Part shown: positions 32,495-39,928 of the stretch, piece by piece
Position numbering within the stretch: the first letter of the stretch is position 1
Layout of the letters: every line of letters starts with the position of its first letter
Notes under the pieces: generated by a model
Told to the model about the DNA's origin: nothing
The model's input: only the letters and a program-made list of their open reading frames with translations
The model's database searches: none
Source: Sporichthya brevicatena
GTDB lineage: Bacteria > Actinomycetota > Actinomycetes > Sporichthyales > Sporichthyaceae
DNA length: 48,604 nt
Direction of reading: 5' to 3'
Assembly: GCF_039525035.1 (NCBI RefSeq)
Contig: NZ_BAAAHE010000011.1
Location: forward strand, 124,270 to 172,873
Program-made: the position numbers and the translations under genes

Positions 32495-33916
32495 GTGCAC
32501 ATCCCTACCGATCTCTTCATCGGTGGTACCTGGGTGGAGTCGCCCGATCGCGTCCCGGTCCTGGATCCGGCGACCGGGGCTCCCATCGCGAGCGTGTCCC
32601 TGGCCGGCGATGCTGACATCACGCTCGCGGTGGAGGCTGCCGCCGACGCGGCCGCACCCTGGGCCGCGACCCCACCCCGGGACCGGGCCGAGCTTCTCCG
32701 GCGCGCGTTCGAGCTGATGACCCAGCGCGGTCGCGCCCTGGCCGAACTGATCACGAGGGAGAACGGCAAGGTATTGGCCGATGCGCAGGCCGAGGTGACC
32801 TACGCTGCCGAGTTCTTCCGGTGGTTCTCCGAGGAAGCGACCCGCATCCGCGGCGACTACCGCCTGGCACCGTCCGGCGACAAGCACATCGTGGTGACCC
32901 ACGACCCCATCGGTGTTTCCCTGCTCGTCACACCGTGGAACTTCCCCGCCGCCATGGTCACGCGAAAGATCGCGCCGGCACTCGCCGCCGGGTGCACGGT
33001 GGTTCTGAAGCCGGCACTGGAGACACCTCTGACAGCGCTGGCCATCGCGGCCGTCCTGGAGGAGGCCGGCGTCCCCGCGGGCGTCGTCAACGTGGTTCTC
33101 GCCTCGCCCGCCGGGCCGCCGGTCCGCGCCATGCTCCGCGATGCGCGGGTGCGCCACCTCTCCTTCACCGGCTCCACCGGGGTGGGCTCGCACCTCCTCC
33201 GCGAGGCGGCGTCACAGGTGCTGCGCTGCTCGATGGAACTCGGCGGCAACGCGCCATTCCTCGTCCTGGAAGGTGCGGACGTGCGGGCGGCGGTCGACGG
33301 CGCACTGATCGCGAAGCTGCGTAACGGCGGTGCGGCCTGCACCGCGGCCAACCGGTTCTACGTCCACGAGTCGCTCGCCGCGGAGTTCACCGCGAACCTC
33401 AGCGCGGCGATGGCGAAGCTGCGTTGCGGCCCGGGGCTGGCCGGGGACTCGCAGCTGGGCGCGCTCGCGTCGCCGGGCGAGCGCGACAAGGTCGCAGCCC
33501 TCGTCGAGCAGGCGATCGCCGAAGGCGCTCGCCCACGGGCGGGTGCCCGGACGCCGGAGGGTCCGGGAGCGTTCTATCCGGCGACCGTGCTCGACGAGGT
33601 GCCCCGTGACGCCTCGATTCTCGGCGTCGAGATCTTCGGTCCGGTGGCACCGATCGTCACCGTGTCCGACGAGGACGAGGCGGTCGCTCTCGCGAACGGC
33701 ACGGAGTTCGGGCTTGCCGGCTACGTCTACGCCTCCGACATCGGCGCCGGGTTACGCGTGGCCGAGCGGCTCTCGTCCGGCATGGTCGCCGTCAACCGCG
33801 GAACCCTGTCGGACCCGGCGGCTCCGTTCGGCGGCGTGAAGCAGAGCGGACTCGGCCGCGAGGGAGGACTCGACGGCGTCCACGAGTTCCTGGAGACGAA
33901 GTACATCGCGGTCTGA
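32495..33916 (+). CDS. NAD(P)+-dependent aldehyde dehydrogenase (succinate-semialdehyde dehydrogenase-like)
   Basis: A 473-residue aldehyde dehydrogenase. The active-site Cys is C282 in NGGAACTAANRFYV. The general-base Glu is E248 in MELGGNAPF. VTPWNFP and FTGSTGVG contact the cofactor, and the C-terminal FGGVKQSGLGREGG is intact. The CTAANRF context is typical of succinate-semialdehyde dehydrogenases. Here it may oxidise an aldehyde released from the acyl chain. The GTG at 32495 has AAGGAG upstream. It follows the GntR-type gene and converges with the crotonase gene at 33923. Confidence 0.92.
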   Translation: MHIPTDLFIGGTWVESPDRVPVLDPATGAPIASVSLAGDADITLAVEAAADAAAPWAATPPRDRAELLRRAFELMTQRGRALAELITRENGKVLADAQAEVTYAAEFFRWFSEEATRIRGDYRLAPSGDKHIVVTHDPIGVSLLVTPWNFPAAMVTRKIAPALAAGCTVVLKPALETPLTALAIAAVLEEAGVPAGVVNVVLASPAGPPVRAMLRDARVRHLSFTGSTGVGSHLLREAASQVLRCSMELGGNAPFLVLEGADVRAAVDGALIAKLRNGGAACTAANRFYVHESLAAEFTANLSAAMAKLRCGPGLAGDSQLGALASPGERDKVAALVEQAIAEGARPRAGARTPEGPGAFYPATVLDEVPRDASILGVEIFGPVAPIVTVSDEDEAVALANGTEFGLAGYVYASDIGAGLRVAERLSSGMVAVNRGTLSDPAAPFGGVKQSGLGREGGLDGVHEFLETKYIAV

Positions 33917-33922
33917 CGGAAG

Positions 33923-34711
33923 TCAGCCGGCCGAACCGCTCTTCGTCAGGAACCGGCGGACGATCCGTTCGTGATCGTCGGTGTCGAAGGAGGCGAACTC
34001 CTCCGCGAGGGCGTACTCAAGGACCCCGGTCATGGCCCGCGAGAGATGCATGTTCAGGGCCTTCTTCGTCGTCCGCACCGCATGCGCCGGCTGCGCCGCC
34101 AGCCGTCCCGCGAGGGCGAGGGCCTCCGGCAACAGGTCCGCGCCGGGAACCGTACGGTTCGCGAGTCCGATCGCGACGGCCTCCGCGGCCGGGATGCGAT
34201 CACCTGTCAGGAGATACTCCTTCGCGCGGAGCAGGCTCATGAGCAACGGCCACGCCGGGGCCCCTCCGTCCGCGGCCGTGAGGCCGGCCGAGACGTGGGG
34301 GTCGGCCATGTAGGTGCCCTCGGCGATCAGGACGATGTCCGAGAGCGCCGCCAGGCTGCAGCCCAGACCGACCGCCGGGCCGTTCACCGCGGCGACGATC
34401 GGCAGCGGGAAATCGACCATCGCCAGCACCAGGCGGCGCGCGTTCTCGATCTCCTTGCGCCGCATGTGCACATCGGTCCGGCAGGCGGCCAGGTGATGCA
34501 TGTCGCCGCCGGCGCTGAAGGCGTGCCCGGCTCCGGTCAGCACGACGGCACGGGCCTCGGGATCGGCGCCGAGCGGCGACCAGACCTCGATGAGTGCGTC
34601 GTGCAGACGCTCGTTGCTGGCGTTGAAGGCGTCGGGCCGATTGAGCACGACCAGGCGAATGCCGTTGCCCCGATCCTCCACGAGGAGTTCGGGCTCGAAC
34701 TGTGCGTACAA
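33923..34711 (-). CDS. Enoyl-CoA hydratase/isomerase family protein, atypical active site
   Basis: A 262-residue crotonase-fold protein. The oxyanion-hole motifs VLTGAGHAFSAGGDMHHL and PIVAAVNGPAVGLGCSLAALSD are intact. Both hydratase glutamates are replaced: Ser at the E144 position (GLGCSLAAL) and His at the E164 position (ADPHVSAGL). It therefore probably catalyses another crotonase-type reaction. The start is TTG 34711 by conservation of the N-terminal strand (YAQFEPELLVEDRG); an internal GTG about 10 codons later is possible. It is a single leftward gene following the GntR-type gene at 34770. Confidence 0.82.
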   Translation of the reverse strand: MYAQFEPELLVEDRGNGIRLVVLNRPDAFNASNERLHDALIEVWSPLGADPEARAVVLTGAGHAFSAGGDMHHLAACRTDVHMRRKEIENARRLVLAMVDFPLPIVAAVNGPAVGLGCSLAALSDIVLIAEGTYMADPHVSAGLTAADGGAPAWPLLMSLLRAKEYLLTGDRIPAAEAVAIGLANRTVPGADLLPEALALAGRLAAQPAHAVRTTKKALNMHLSRAMTGVLEYALAEEFASFDTDDHERIVRRFLTKSGSAG

Positions 34712-34769
34712 GTACTACCGACCGATCTGACGGGCAGGACAGTCCGGACGCGCCCCGAGGATCACGGGC

Positions 34770-35576
34770 TCACGTCAGGATGTCGAGCAACTTTTCCTCT
34801 CCAGCCGCACCGAACGCGTGGGCGGCCCCGTCCGCGAGGTGCTTGTCCCACAAGGCTTCCGCCGTTCCGGCGTCGCCGACGTCGATGAGCTCGATGAGTC
34901 GCCGGTGCGCCTCCGCGGCCGTGCGCGCAGCGAGCTCGGCGTCCGGGCCGCTCTCCCCCTGCGCCCGGGAGACGCCGGCCTGGTCGATGATCTCCTGGAC
35001 CAGCTGTCCGAGCAGAACCAGCGTGCTGTTGCCGGTCAGGCTCAGCAGGAGCTGGTGGAAGTCGTTGTGCCGGCGCGCGCGTTCCTCCGCGGTGAGCCCG
35101 GCTTCCTCCGCCGCCTCCAGCGCCCCGCGCAACTGGGCGATGTCGTCCGCCCGGCCCCGTCGAGCGAGCATGCGGACGCACGGCACCTCCAGAAGACTTC
35201 GTACCTCGCAGACGTCGGCCAGCGTGGTCCCCTGGTACTGCAGCAGCAGGCCGGCGTACCGAGCCGCGACCTCGCGCCGGGGAGCGCAGACCCGAGCCCC
35301 ACCGCGCGCGCCCCGCTGGATGACGATCAGGGACTCGGACTCCAACACCCGAAGCGCTTCCCGCAGGGTCGGACGGGACACCCCGTACTGCGACATCAGG
35401 GCCGCTTCCCCCGGCAGCGCCTCGCCCTCCGCCAACTCGTTGCGGATGATGCGCCGGCGCAGGTCGAGCGCGACCAGCTCCGCCATCTTGGGCAGGCGCA
35501 CACGCCGTTCGTCCTGGCTCGGCTCCGCCGCCGCCGTCGGCGTCGTCACGTCCTCTTCGACTGTGCCCACTTGCAC
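34770..35576 (-). CDS. GntR-family regulator (FadR/FCD type)
   Basis: A 268-residue regulator. The first about 27 residues are a flexible leader. The winged helix follows (LVALDLRRRIIRNELAEGEALPGEAALMSQYGVSRPTLREALRVLE). The FCD domain contains EVRSLLEVPCVRML, NDFHQLLLSLTGN and EAHRRLIELIDVGD. The GTG at 35576 gives the full frame. It is divergent from the aldolase/DUF35 genes and next to a crotonase gene, both of which it may control. It is only distantly similar to the other GntR-type protein of the window. Confidence 0.9.
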   Translation of the reverse strand: MQVGTVEEDVTTPTAAAEPSQDERRVRLPKMAELVALDLRRRIIRNELAEGEALPGEAALMSQYGVSRPTLREALRVLESESLIVIQRGARGGARVCAPRREVAARYAGLLLQYQGTTLADVCEVRSLLEVPCVRMLARRGRADDIAQLRGALEAAEEAGLTAEERARRHNDFHQLLLSLTGNSTLVLLGQLVQEIIDQAGVSRAQGESGPDAELAARTAAEAHRRLIELIDVGDAGTAEALWDKHLADGAAHAFGAAGEEKLLDILT

Positions 35577-35655
35577 CGCTTCCTCGGTCGCCTGGCGGCC
35601 CGGCCGCCGGGGTTCACCGGCGCCGGACGGTTGCGCGTCCTGGCCGACGATACCG

Positions 35656-35675
35656 TATAATTATCTAAATAGAAA
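35656..35675. promoter_or_regulatory. AT-rich element upstream of the aldolase gene
   Basis: An AT-rich stretch with the palindrome ATAATTAT (35657-35664), followed by CTAAATAGAAAAC, sits 20-40 bp before the aldolase start and in the divergent gap with the GntR-type gene. It is a plausible -10 region or operator. Confidence 0.4.
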
Positions 35676-35694
35676 ACGTCCTAGAAGGAGTTCG

Positions 35695-36831
35695 ATGTCG
35701 GTCGCTGTGGTGGGTATCGGACGAACCTCCTTCACCCGCGCGTCGGGCCGCACGACCCAGGCGATGGCCGTCGAGGCCTGCCGCGCCGCGATCTCCGACG
35801 CGGGGCTCACCGTGGCCGACGTCGACGGCTGGGCGAGCTTCCAGTACAACGACTCGACGATGTCGGGCGAGGTGGCCTGGGCCGCCGGCCGCGACGAGGT
35901 CGAGTGGGCGCCGACCCTGTTCGGCGGCGGTGACATGGCCGCGCAGGTCGTCCAGGACGCCGTCGCCGCGATCGAGTCGGGCCGCTGCCGAGCGGTGGTG
36001 GCCTTCCGTTCGCTGAACGGCCGGTCCGGCTACCGGTTCGGGACCGTGGCCAAGCAGCTCGAGGTCACCGGCAAGCATCAGTTCGACGCTCCGTCAGCAT
36101 TCCTGGTGCCTCCACAGTTCGTCGCCTCCTGGGCGCGCCGCTACCAACACACCTACGGCAGCACCGAACTCGACCTGGCCGCGGTGGCCGTCACCCAACG
36201 AACGCATGCCCAGGCTAATCCGCACGCCGCGATGCGCGAGCCACTGACCGTCGACGACTACCTCGCGAGTCGGTGGGTGTGCGACCCCTTCCGGGTCAAC
36301 GACTGCGCCTTCGAGGTCGACGGCGCGGTGGCCGTCGTCCTCGCCGGTGCCGAGCTCGCCCGCGGCTGCCGGCACACGCCGATCTGGTACCGAGGTGGTT
36401 CCGGTTCCTGGAGCGGTTCGGGGTGGACGACGTGGGACGACATGACGTCGATGTACTCCCGCTCGGCCGGCCCTCGCCTGTGGCAGCGGACGGGATTCAC
36501 GCCGGCCGACGTCGACGTCGCCTGCATGTACGACTGCTTCACCTACACGGTGCTGGCAACGCTTGAGGACTACGAATTCTGCGAACGCGGGCAAGCTGGC
36601 GCCTTCCTGAGCGAAGGACGCGGCACTCACGGCGGGGACGTCGTGGTCAATCCGCACGGCGGCTTGCTCTCCGAGGGGTACATCCACGGCATGAACCACC
36701 ACTACGAAGCAGTCCTGCAGCTCCGCCGCGAAGCCGGCGAACGTCAGGTCCAGGACGCGTCGGTCGCCCTGGTCAGCGCGGGCGCGGGGCCGTTCGGCGG
36801 GGCCCTGATCTACAGCCGGGAGGCGGCGTGA
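35695..36831 (+). CDS. Thiolase-fold lipid-transfer protein, Ltp2-type aldolase
   Basis: A 378-residue thiolase-fold protein without the usual catalytic Cys (the region reads LFGGGDMAAQVVQDA). Instead it keeps Y279 in MYDCFTY and Y329 in GYIHGMN, 50 residues apart, the same separation as Tyr294 and Tyr344 of the steroid side-chain aldolase Ltp2. NPHGGLLSEGYIHGMN is the family's most conserved block. Ltp2 cleaves a hydroxyacyl-CoA side chain by retro-aldol reaction, releasing propionyl-CoA, and requires a DUF35 partner, which is encoded immediately downstream. The ATG at 35695 has AAGGAG 4 nt upstream. The same chemistry on an unknown substrate is likely here. Confidence 0.85.
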   Translation: MSVAVVGIGRTSFTRASGRTTQAMAVEACRAAISDAGLTVADVDGWASFQYNDSTMSGEVAWAAGRDEVEWAPTLFGGGDMAAQVVQDAVAAIESGRCRAVVAFRSLNGRSGYRFGTVAKQLEVTGKHQFDAPSAFLVPPQFVASWARRYQHTYGSTELDLAAVAVTQRTHAQANPHAAMREPLTVDDYLASRWVCDPFRVNDCAFEVDGAVAVVLAGAELARGCRHTPIWYRGGSGSWSGSGWTTWDDMTSMYSRSAGPRLWQRTGFTPADVDVACMYDCFTYTVLATLEDYEFCERGQAGAFLSEGRGTHGGDVVVNPHGGLLSEGYIHGMNHHYEAVLQLRREAGERQVQDASVALVSAGAGPFGGALIYSREAA

Positions 36832-37262
36832 CCAGCACCTTGGACCAGTCGACCGACCGGGGGCCGCTCTGGCCGTTGCCGATCCCGGACCCGGACACCC
36901 GGGGGTTCTGGGCCGCCACCGCGCAGGGCGTGCTCGCCGTGTGTCGGTGCCTGGACTGCCGTCAATGGATTCACGCGCCGCTGGAGCGCTGCCGGACCTG
37001 CATGGGTCCGGTGGAGTTCGCCCCGGTGAGCGGTCGGGGCACCCTCCACACCTGGATCGCGGTGAACCGGCAGGCCGTGCCGGGACCCGACGTGCCCTAC
37101 CTGGTCGGCGTGGCCGAACTGGAGGAGGCGCCGTCGATCCGCATCACCGGGGTGCTGCGGACGGCGACCGACCTACGCCCGCAGGTCGGCATGCCCGTGA
37201 CGATCGGCCTGGAACCGACCGCGGCCGGCGACTTCGTCGCTCCGGTCATCCTGCCGGCTTGA
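36828..37262 (+). CDS. DUF35 OB-fold/zinc-ribbon protein, aldolase partner
   Basis: A 144-residue protein with a rubredoxin-like zinc ribbon (C41-x2-C44 and C55-x2-C58) followed by an OB fold (GRGTLHTWIAVNRQ, PYLVGVAELEE, VTIGLEP). DUF35 proteins bind thiolase-fold partners and help position acyl-CoA; in steroid degradation the DUF35 domain of ChsH2 forms the Ltp2 aldolase complex. The GTG at 36828 overlaps the aldolase stop by 4 nt (GTGA), which suits an obligate complex. Its end overlaps the convergent pentapeptide gene by 17 nt. Confidence 0.9.
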   Translation: MTSTLDQSTDRGPLWPLPIPDPDTRGFWAATAQGVLAVCRCLDCRQWIHAPLERCRTCMGPVEFAPVSGRGTLHTWIAVNRQAVPGPDVPYLVGVAELEEAPSIRITGVLRTATDLRPQVGMPVTIGLEPTAAGDFVAPVILPA

Positions 37263-38154
37263 CGTCGTCCGCCAGCATCGCCAGCAGAGGCAGCGCCCGG
37301 CGAGCGTTGCCGCACCCTGCCATCTCCTGATCCAGGGTCGACCCCACGTCGGCGCGTTCGCCCAGCAGCGCGGCGGCATCGACCCGACGGGGCAGGCGTT
37401 GCCGGCTCCACTCGTCCATCGCACTGGGCGCCAGGACGACGACGCGCTCCAACCCCCGCGCCTCGCCCAGATCCGACCGCAACACCACGACCCCACCGAA
37501 CCGGGCGTCGTCGAAGCGGGACCGCGCGAACGTGCACCCCCGAAAGACGACGCCCACCAGAAGGGCACCCCCGAGGTCCGCTGCGCCCAGGTCAGCGCCG
37601 TTGAAAGTGGCCTCGAGCAGATCAGCCCCCGTCAGATCGGCACCGACGAACCGGGCTCCCCACGCACTGACGTTGGACAGCCGAGCGTTCGCAGCCGTGA
37701 CGTGTGCGGCGTCGGCACCGTCCAGTACGGCACCGACCAGGGAGGCGCCGGTCAGATCCGCGCGCCGCAGGTCGGCGCCCGAAAGGTTGACCGTCCTCAG
37801 TTCCTGACGATCATTCAGAACCGATGCCCACCCCACGGAGGCCACGCGCAGCACCGCGTCGGTCAGGCTGGCCGACGCCAGGTCGGCCCCCTGCAGATTG
37901 CACCCACTCAGGTCGGCGTTGCTGAGGTCGGAGAAGGAGAGTTCCGCTCCTCGCAGGTCGGCGTCGCGGAACACCGCTCCGGACGCTGCGATGCCCTCCC
38001 CGTGCGCACAGGCGTTCCGGAGATCCGCCTTGGTCAGGTCAGCACCGGCCAGCAAGGCGCCACTGAGATCAGCGTCCCGCAGGTTCGCGCCCACCAGGTC
38101 GGCGCCGCGCAGATCCGCGCGCCGCAGATCAACCCCCCGCAGATCCGCGCTCAT
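37246..38154 (-). CDS. Pentapeptide-repeat protein
   Basis: A 302-residue protein. Residues 1-225 are dense A(D/N)Lxx pentapeptide repeats (for example ADLRGVDLRRADLRGADLVG), interrupted near residues 48-60 and 105-120. This predicts a right-handed quadrilateral beta helix. The last 75 residues (LERVVVLAPSAMDEWSRQRLP to the end) are not repetitive. There is no signal peptide. The ATG at 38154 overlaps the stop of the Rieske gene upstream (ATGA), so it is the last cistron of the oxygenase operon. Pentapeptide proteins can mimic DNA or act as protein scaffolds; here a scaffold or resistance role is only a guess. Confidence 0.9.
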   Translation of the reverse strand: MSADLRGVDLRRADLRGADLVGANLRDADLSGALLAGADLTKADLRNACAHGEGIAASGAVFRDADLRGAELSFSDLSNADLSGCNLQGADLASASLTDAVLRVASVGWASVLNDRQELRTVNLSGADLRRADLTGASLVGAVLDGADAAHVTAANARLSNVSAWGARFVGADLTGADLLEATFNGADLGAADLGGALLVGVVFRGCTFARSRFDDARFGGVVVLRSDLGEARGLERVVVLAPSAMDEWSRQRLPRRVDAAALLGERADVGSTLDQEMAGCGNARRALPLLAMLADDVKPAG

Positions 38155-39041
38155 GCCGTCGTGGAGACCCGATCGCCGGACTCCCCGATCGGCGAGGACT
38201 CCAGGTCCGCACGCCAGGCCCGGAATGACCGCAGCGGCTCCTCCCCCGACCCGCCAGGCAGGGGTTGGTAGGCCATGTCCGCGACCAGGCCGAGGATTCG
38301 ATCCATCGCGCGGTCCGACGCACGCGCATCACCGGTGATCGCCGTCAGGATCCGCACCGTGTCGTCGACCACCGGGAGGATGGCGACCGTGAGTGACCAA
38401 CCCGGCCCGACGACGACACCGGTGGCCACGTCGAGGACAGCCGTCCGGACCGCCGCACCGTCGTCGCGTCGGTACTCGACCTCGAAGCGGGTGTCCGAGC
38501 TGGTCGGAACCCCGGCGAGATCGATCTCGCCGCCGGCGAGGAATCTCAACAGCGCCGGATCGACCAGCGCTTCGAGGATCAGCCGCGGGTCGGCGACGAG
38601 CTCGCGCGTGACCCAGGCCCGAGTCGCGTCGTTCGGAAGGTCCGGCGCCGGCCGCTGCGGTTGCGGCTGGTCGGCCGAACCGGAGTACCACAGGAAGACC
38701 AGCCCACCCTGCTCCGCGACGGTCCAGGGACGGATCCGCCGGCCGCGGTGCGTACGGCTGTCGTAGGGGATGTCGGTGTTCTCGCCGGCCGGCGACCACG
38801 CCCACCCGTGGTAGAAGCACCGCACGTCCTCACCACAGACGCGCCCGTTGTAGCCGAGGTGCGCTCCGAGGTGCTGACAGAAGGCGTCCAACGCATGCAG
38901 CTCACCGGACTCACCACGCCACAGGACCAGTTCCTTGCCCTGGACGCGGAGGGGAATCACTCCACCGACGGGCAACTCGGACAGCACGGAGACCGGCAAC
39001 CACCCGCGCAGTACCGCGCCTCCACTCGCCACCGTGGTCAT
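38151..39041 (-). CDS. Rieske oxygenase-like protein A: intact [2Fe-2S] site, degenerate catalytic iron site
   Basis: A 296-residue homologue of KshA/VanA-type Rieske oxygenases. The Rieske domain is complete: C55-x-H57 and C75-x2-H78 (FCQHLGAHLG, RCFYHGW). In the catalytic domain the segment that should read E-N-x2-D-x2-H-x4-H reads EALVDPALLRFLA. D161 is kept, but the two iron-binding His align with L164 and A169. The C-terminal ligand region (D-x2-I-W in the third homologue) is not recognisable. It should carry a redox cluster but no mononuclear iron. The ATG at 39041 overlaps the next Rieske-like gene (ATGA). It may donate electrons across a subunit interface to protein C (45436-46437); alternatively it has become a ferredoxin-like carrier. 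Confidence 0.87.
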   Translation of the reverse strand: MTTVASGGAVLRGWLPVSVLSELPVGGVIPLRVQGKELVLWRGESGELHALDAFCQHLGAHLGYNGRVCGEDVRCFYHGWAWSPAGENTDIPYDSRTHRGRRIRPWTVAEQGGLVFLWYSGSADQPQPQRPAPDLPNDATRAWVTRELVADPRLILEALVDPALLRFLAGGEIDLAGVPTSSDTRFEVEYRRDDGAAVRTAVLDVATGVVVGPGWSLTVAILPVVDDTVRILTAITGDARASDRAMDRILGLVADMAYQPLPGGSGEEPLRSFRAWRADLESSPIGESGDRVSTTA

Positions 39042-39928
39042 GCGCGCCCGATCCAGGTACGAACGACAGCGAGACCCGATCGCCGGGCCGGAACGACCCG
39101 CTCCTGGTCCCGGCGAACGGCCGCGACCACCTCCGCGAGCCGCCCCGCCATCCCGGCCCAGTCGGCACCACCACCCCAGGCACAGGTCCGGAGCTCCAGC
39201 GACTCGTCGGCTCCGGTCGGAGTCGTCCCGATCAAGGCCCCGCCGCTGTTGTGGCCGGTCGCCGAGACCGACATCAGCAGCGTGCCGAACGCGCGGACGT
39301 CAACGGTGCACTCCGGTCGTCGATCAACCGCGAACTGAAGGTGCAGAACGTCGTCGGTCGCCACCGGCACGCGAGGTTCTCCGGTCACCCCGACCCCGAG
39401 GACGTAACTCAAGGTGCAGGGGTCCGCGAGGGACTCGAGCACCGCCAGCGGATGGCTGGCCACGGCCCGCGTGGTCGGCCGGGAGATCCATGCTTCGGGC
39501 GACGGGAGGCGCGGAACGTCCGGAGGCACCCGTTCCCCGCCGCACACGAGCACAAGTCCGTGCACCTCCGTGACAGCGTGGTGGCGGAGAACCAGCCCTG
39601 GTTCGGATCGGTGGACGACACCGCTCGGCTCCGTGGCCGAGCCGTCGAACGACCACAACCAGCCGTCGACCGAGGACCGGATGCCGGTCGGCTCCACCGA
39701 GCCGTCCGTCAGGGGGTACCCCCGTCGGGGGCACCGGCGGTCGGCCGCGCGGACATGCCCGTCGGCGTCGCGATACAGCAGCAGATCCATCCCCTCCACC
39801 CGCGTCGGGACGAGGGCTCCCGCGACGACGTCGTCCGACCAGGCCGCCGCGATCCAGTTGCTTGCCGAGCGCCTCACCGGGACCTCCGCCTGGGGAGTCA
39901 CCGGGTCGACGGGAGCCGGCGCACCCAT
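39038..39928 (-). CDS. Rieske oxygenase-like protein B: both metal sites degenerate
   Basis: A 296-residue homologue of the two other Rieske-type proteins of the window. In the Rieske domain only C66 of the four ligands remains: His is R68 (CPRRGYPLTDG), the second Cys is S85 and the second His is D88 (IRSSVDGWLW). In the catalytic domain the iron motif reads ESLADPCTLSYVL. The bridging Asp (D169) is kept, but the His positions are T172 and L177. It should bind neither a [2Fe-2S] cluster nor iron. The fold-defining residues around the lost ligands (RGYPLTDGS, DGWLWSFDG) are conserved, so the reading frame is under selection as a structural subunit. The ATG at 39928 shares a base with the aldehyde dehydrogenase stop (TGATG); an ATG at 39937 is also in frame. 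Confidence 0.85.
   Translation of the reverse strand: MGAPAPVDPVTPQAEVPVRRSASNWIAAAWSDDVVAGALVPTRVEGMDLLLYRDADGHVRAADRRCPRRGYPLTDGSVEPTGIRSSVDGWLWSFDGSATEPSGVVHRSEPGLVLRHHAVTEVHGLVLVCGGERVPPDVPRLPSPEAWISRPTTRAVASHPLAVLESLADPCTLSYVLGVGVTGEPRVPVATDDVLHLQFAVDRRPECTVDVRAFGTLLMSVSATGHNSGGALIGTTPTGADESLELRTCAWGGGADWAGMAGRLAEVVAAVRRDQERVVPARRSGLAVVRTWIGRA

Noticed and set aside
38151-39928. The two Rieske-like genes as a single broken gene
   Set aside because: Each has its own complete Rieske and catalytic domain of 296 residues. They are tandem paralogues, not fragments.
39038-39928. A pseudogene call for protein B
   Set aside because: No stop or frameshift, the fold residues are conserved, and it is coupled on both sides. 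Changes are confined to metal ligands.
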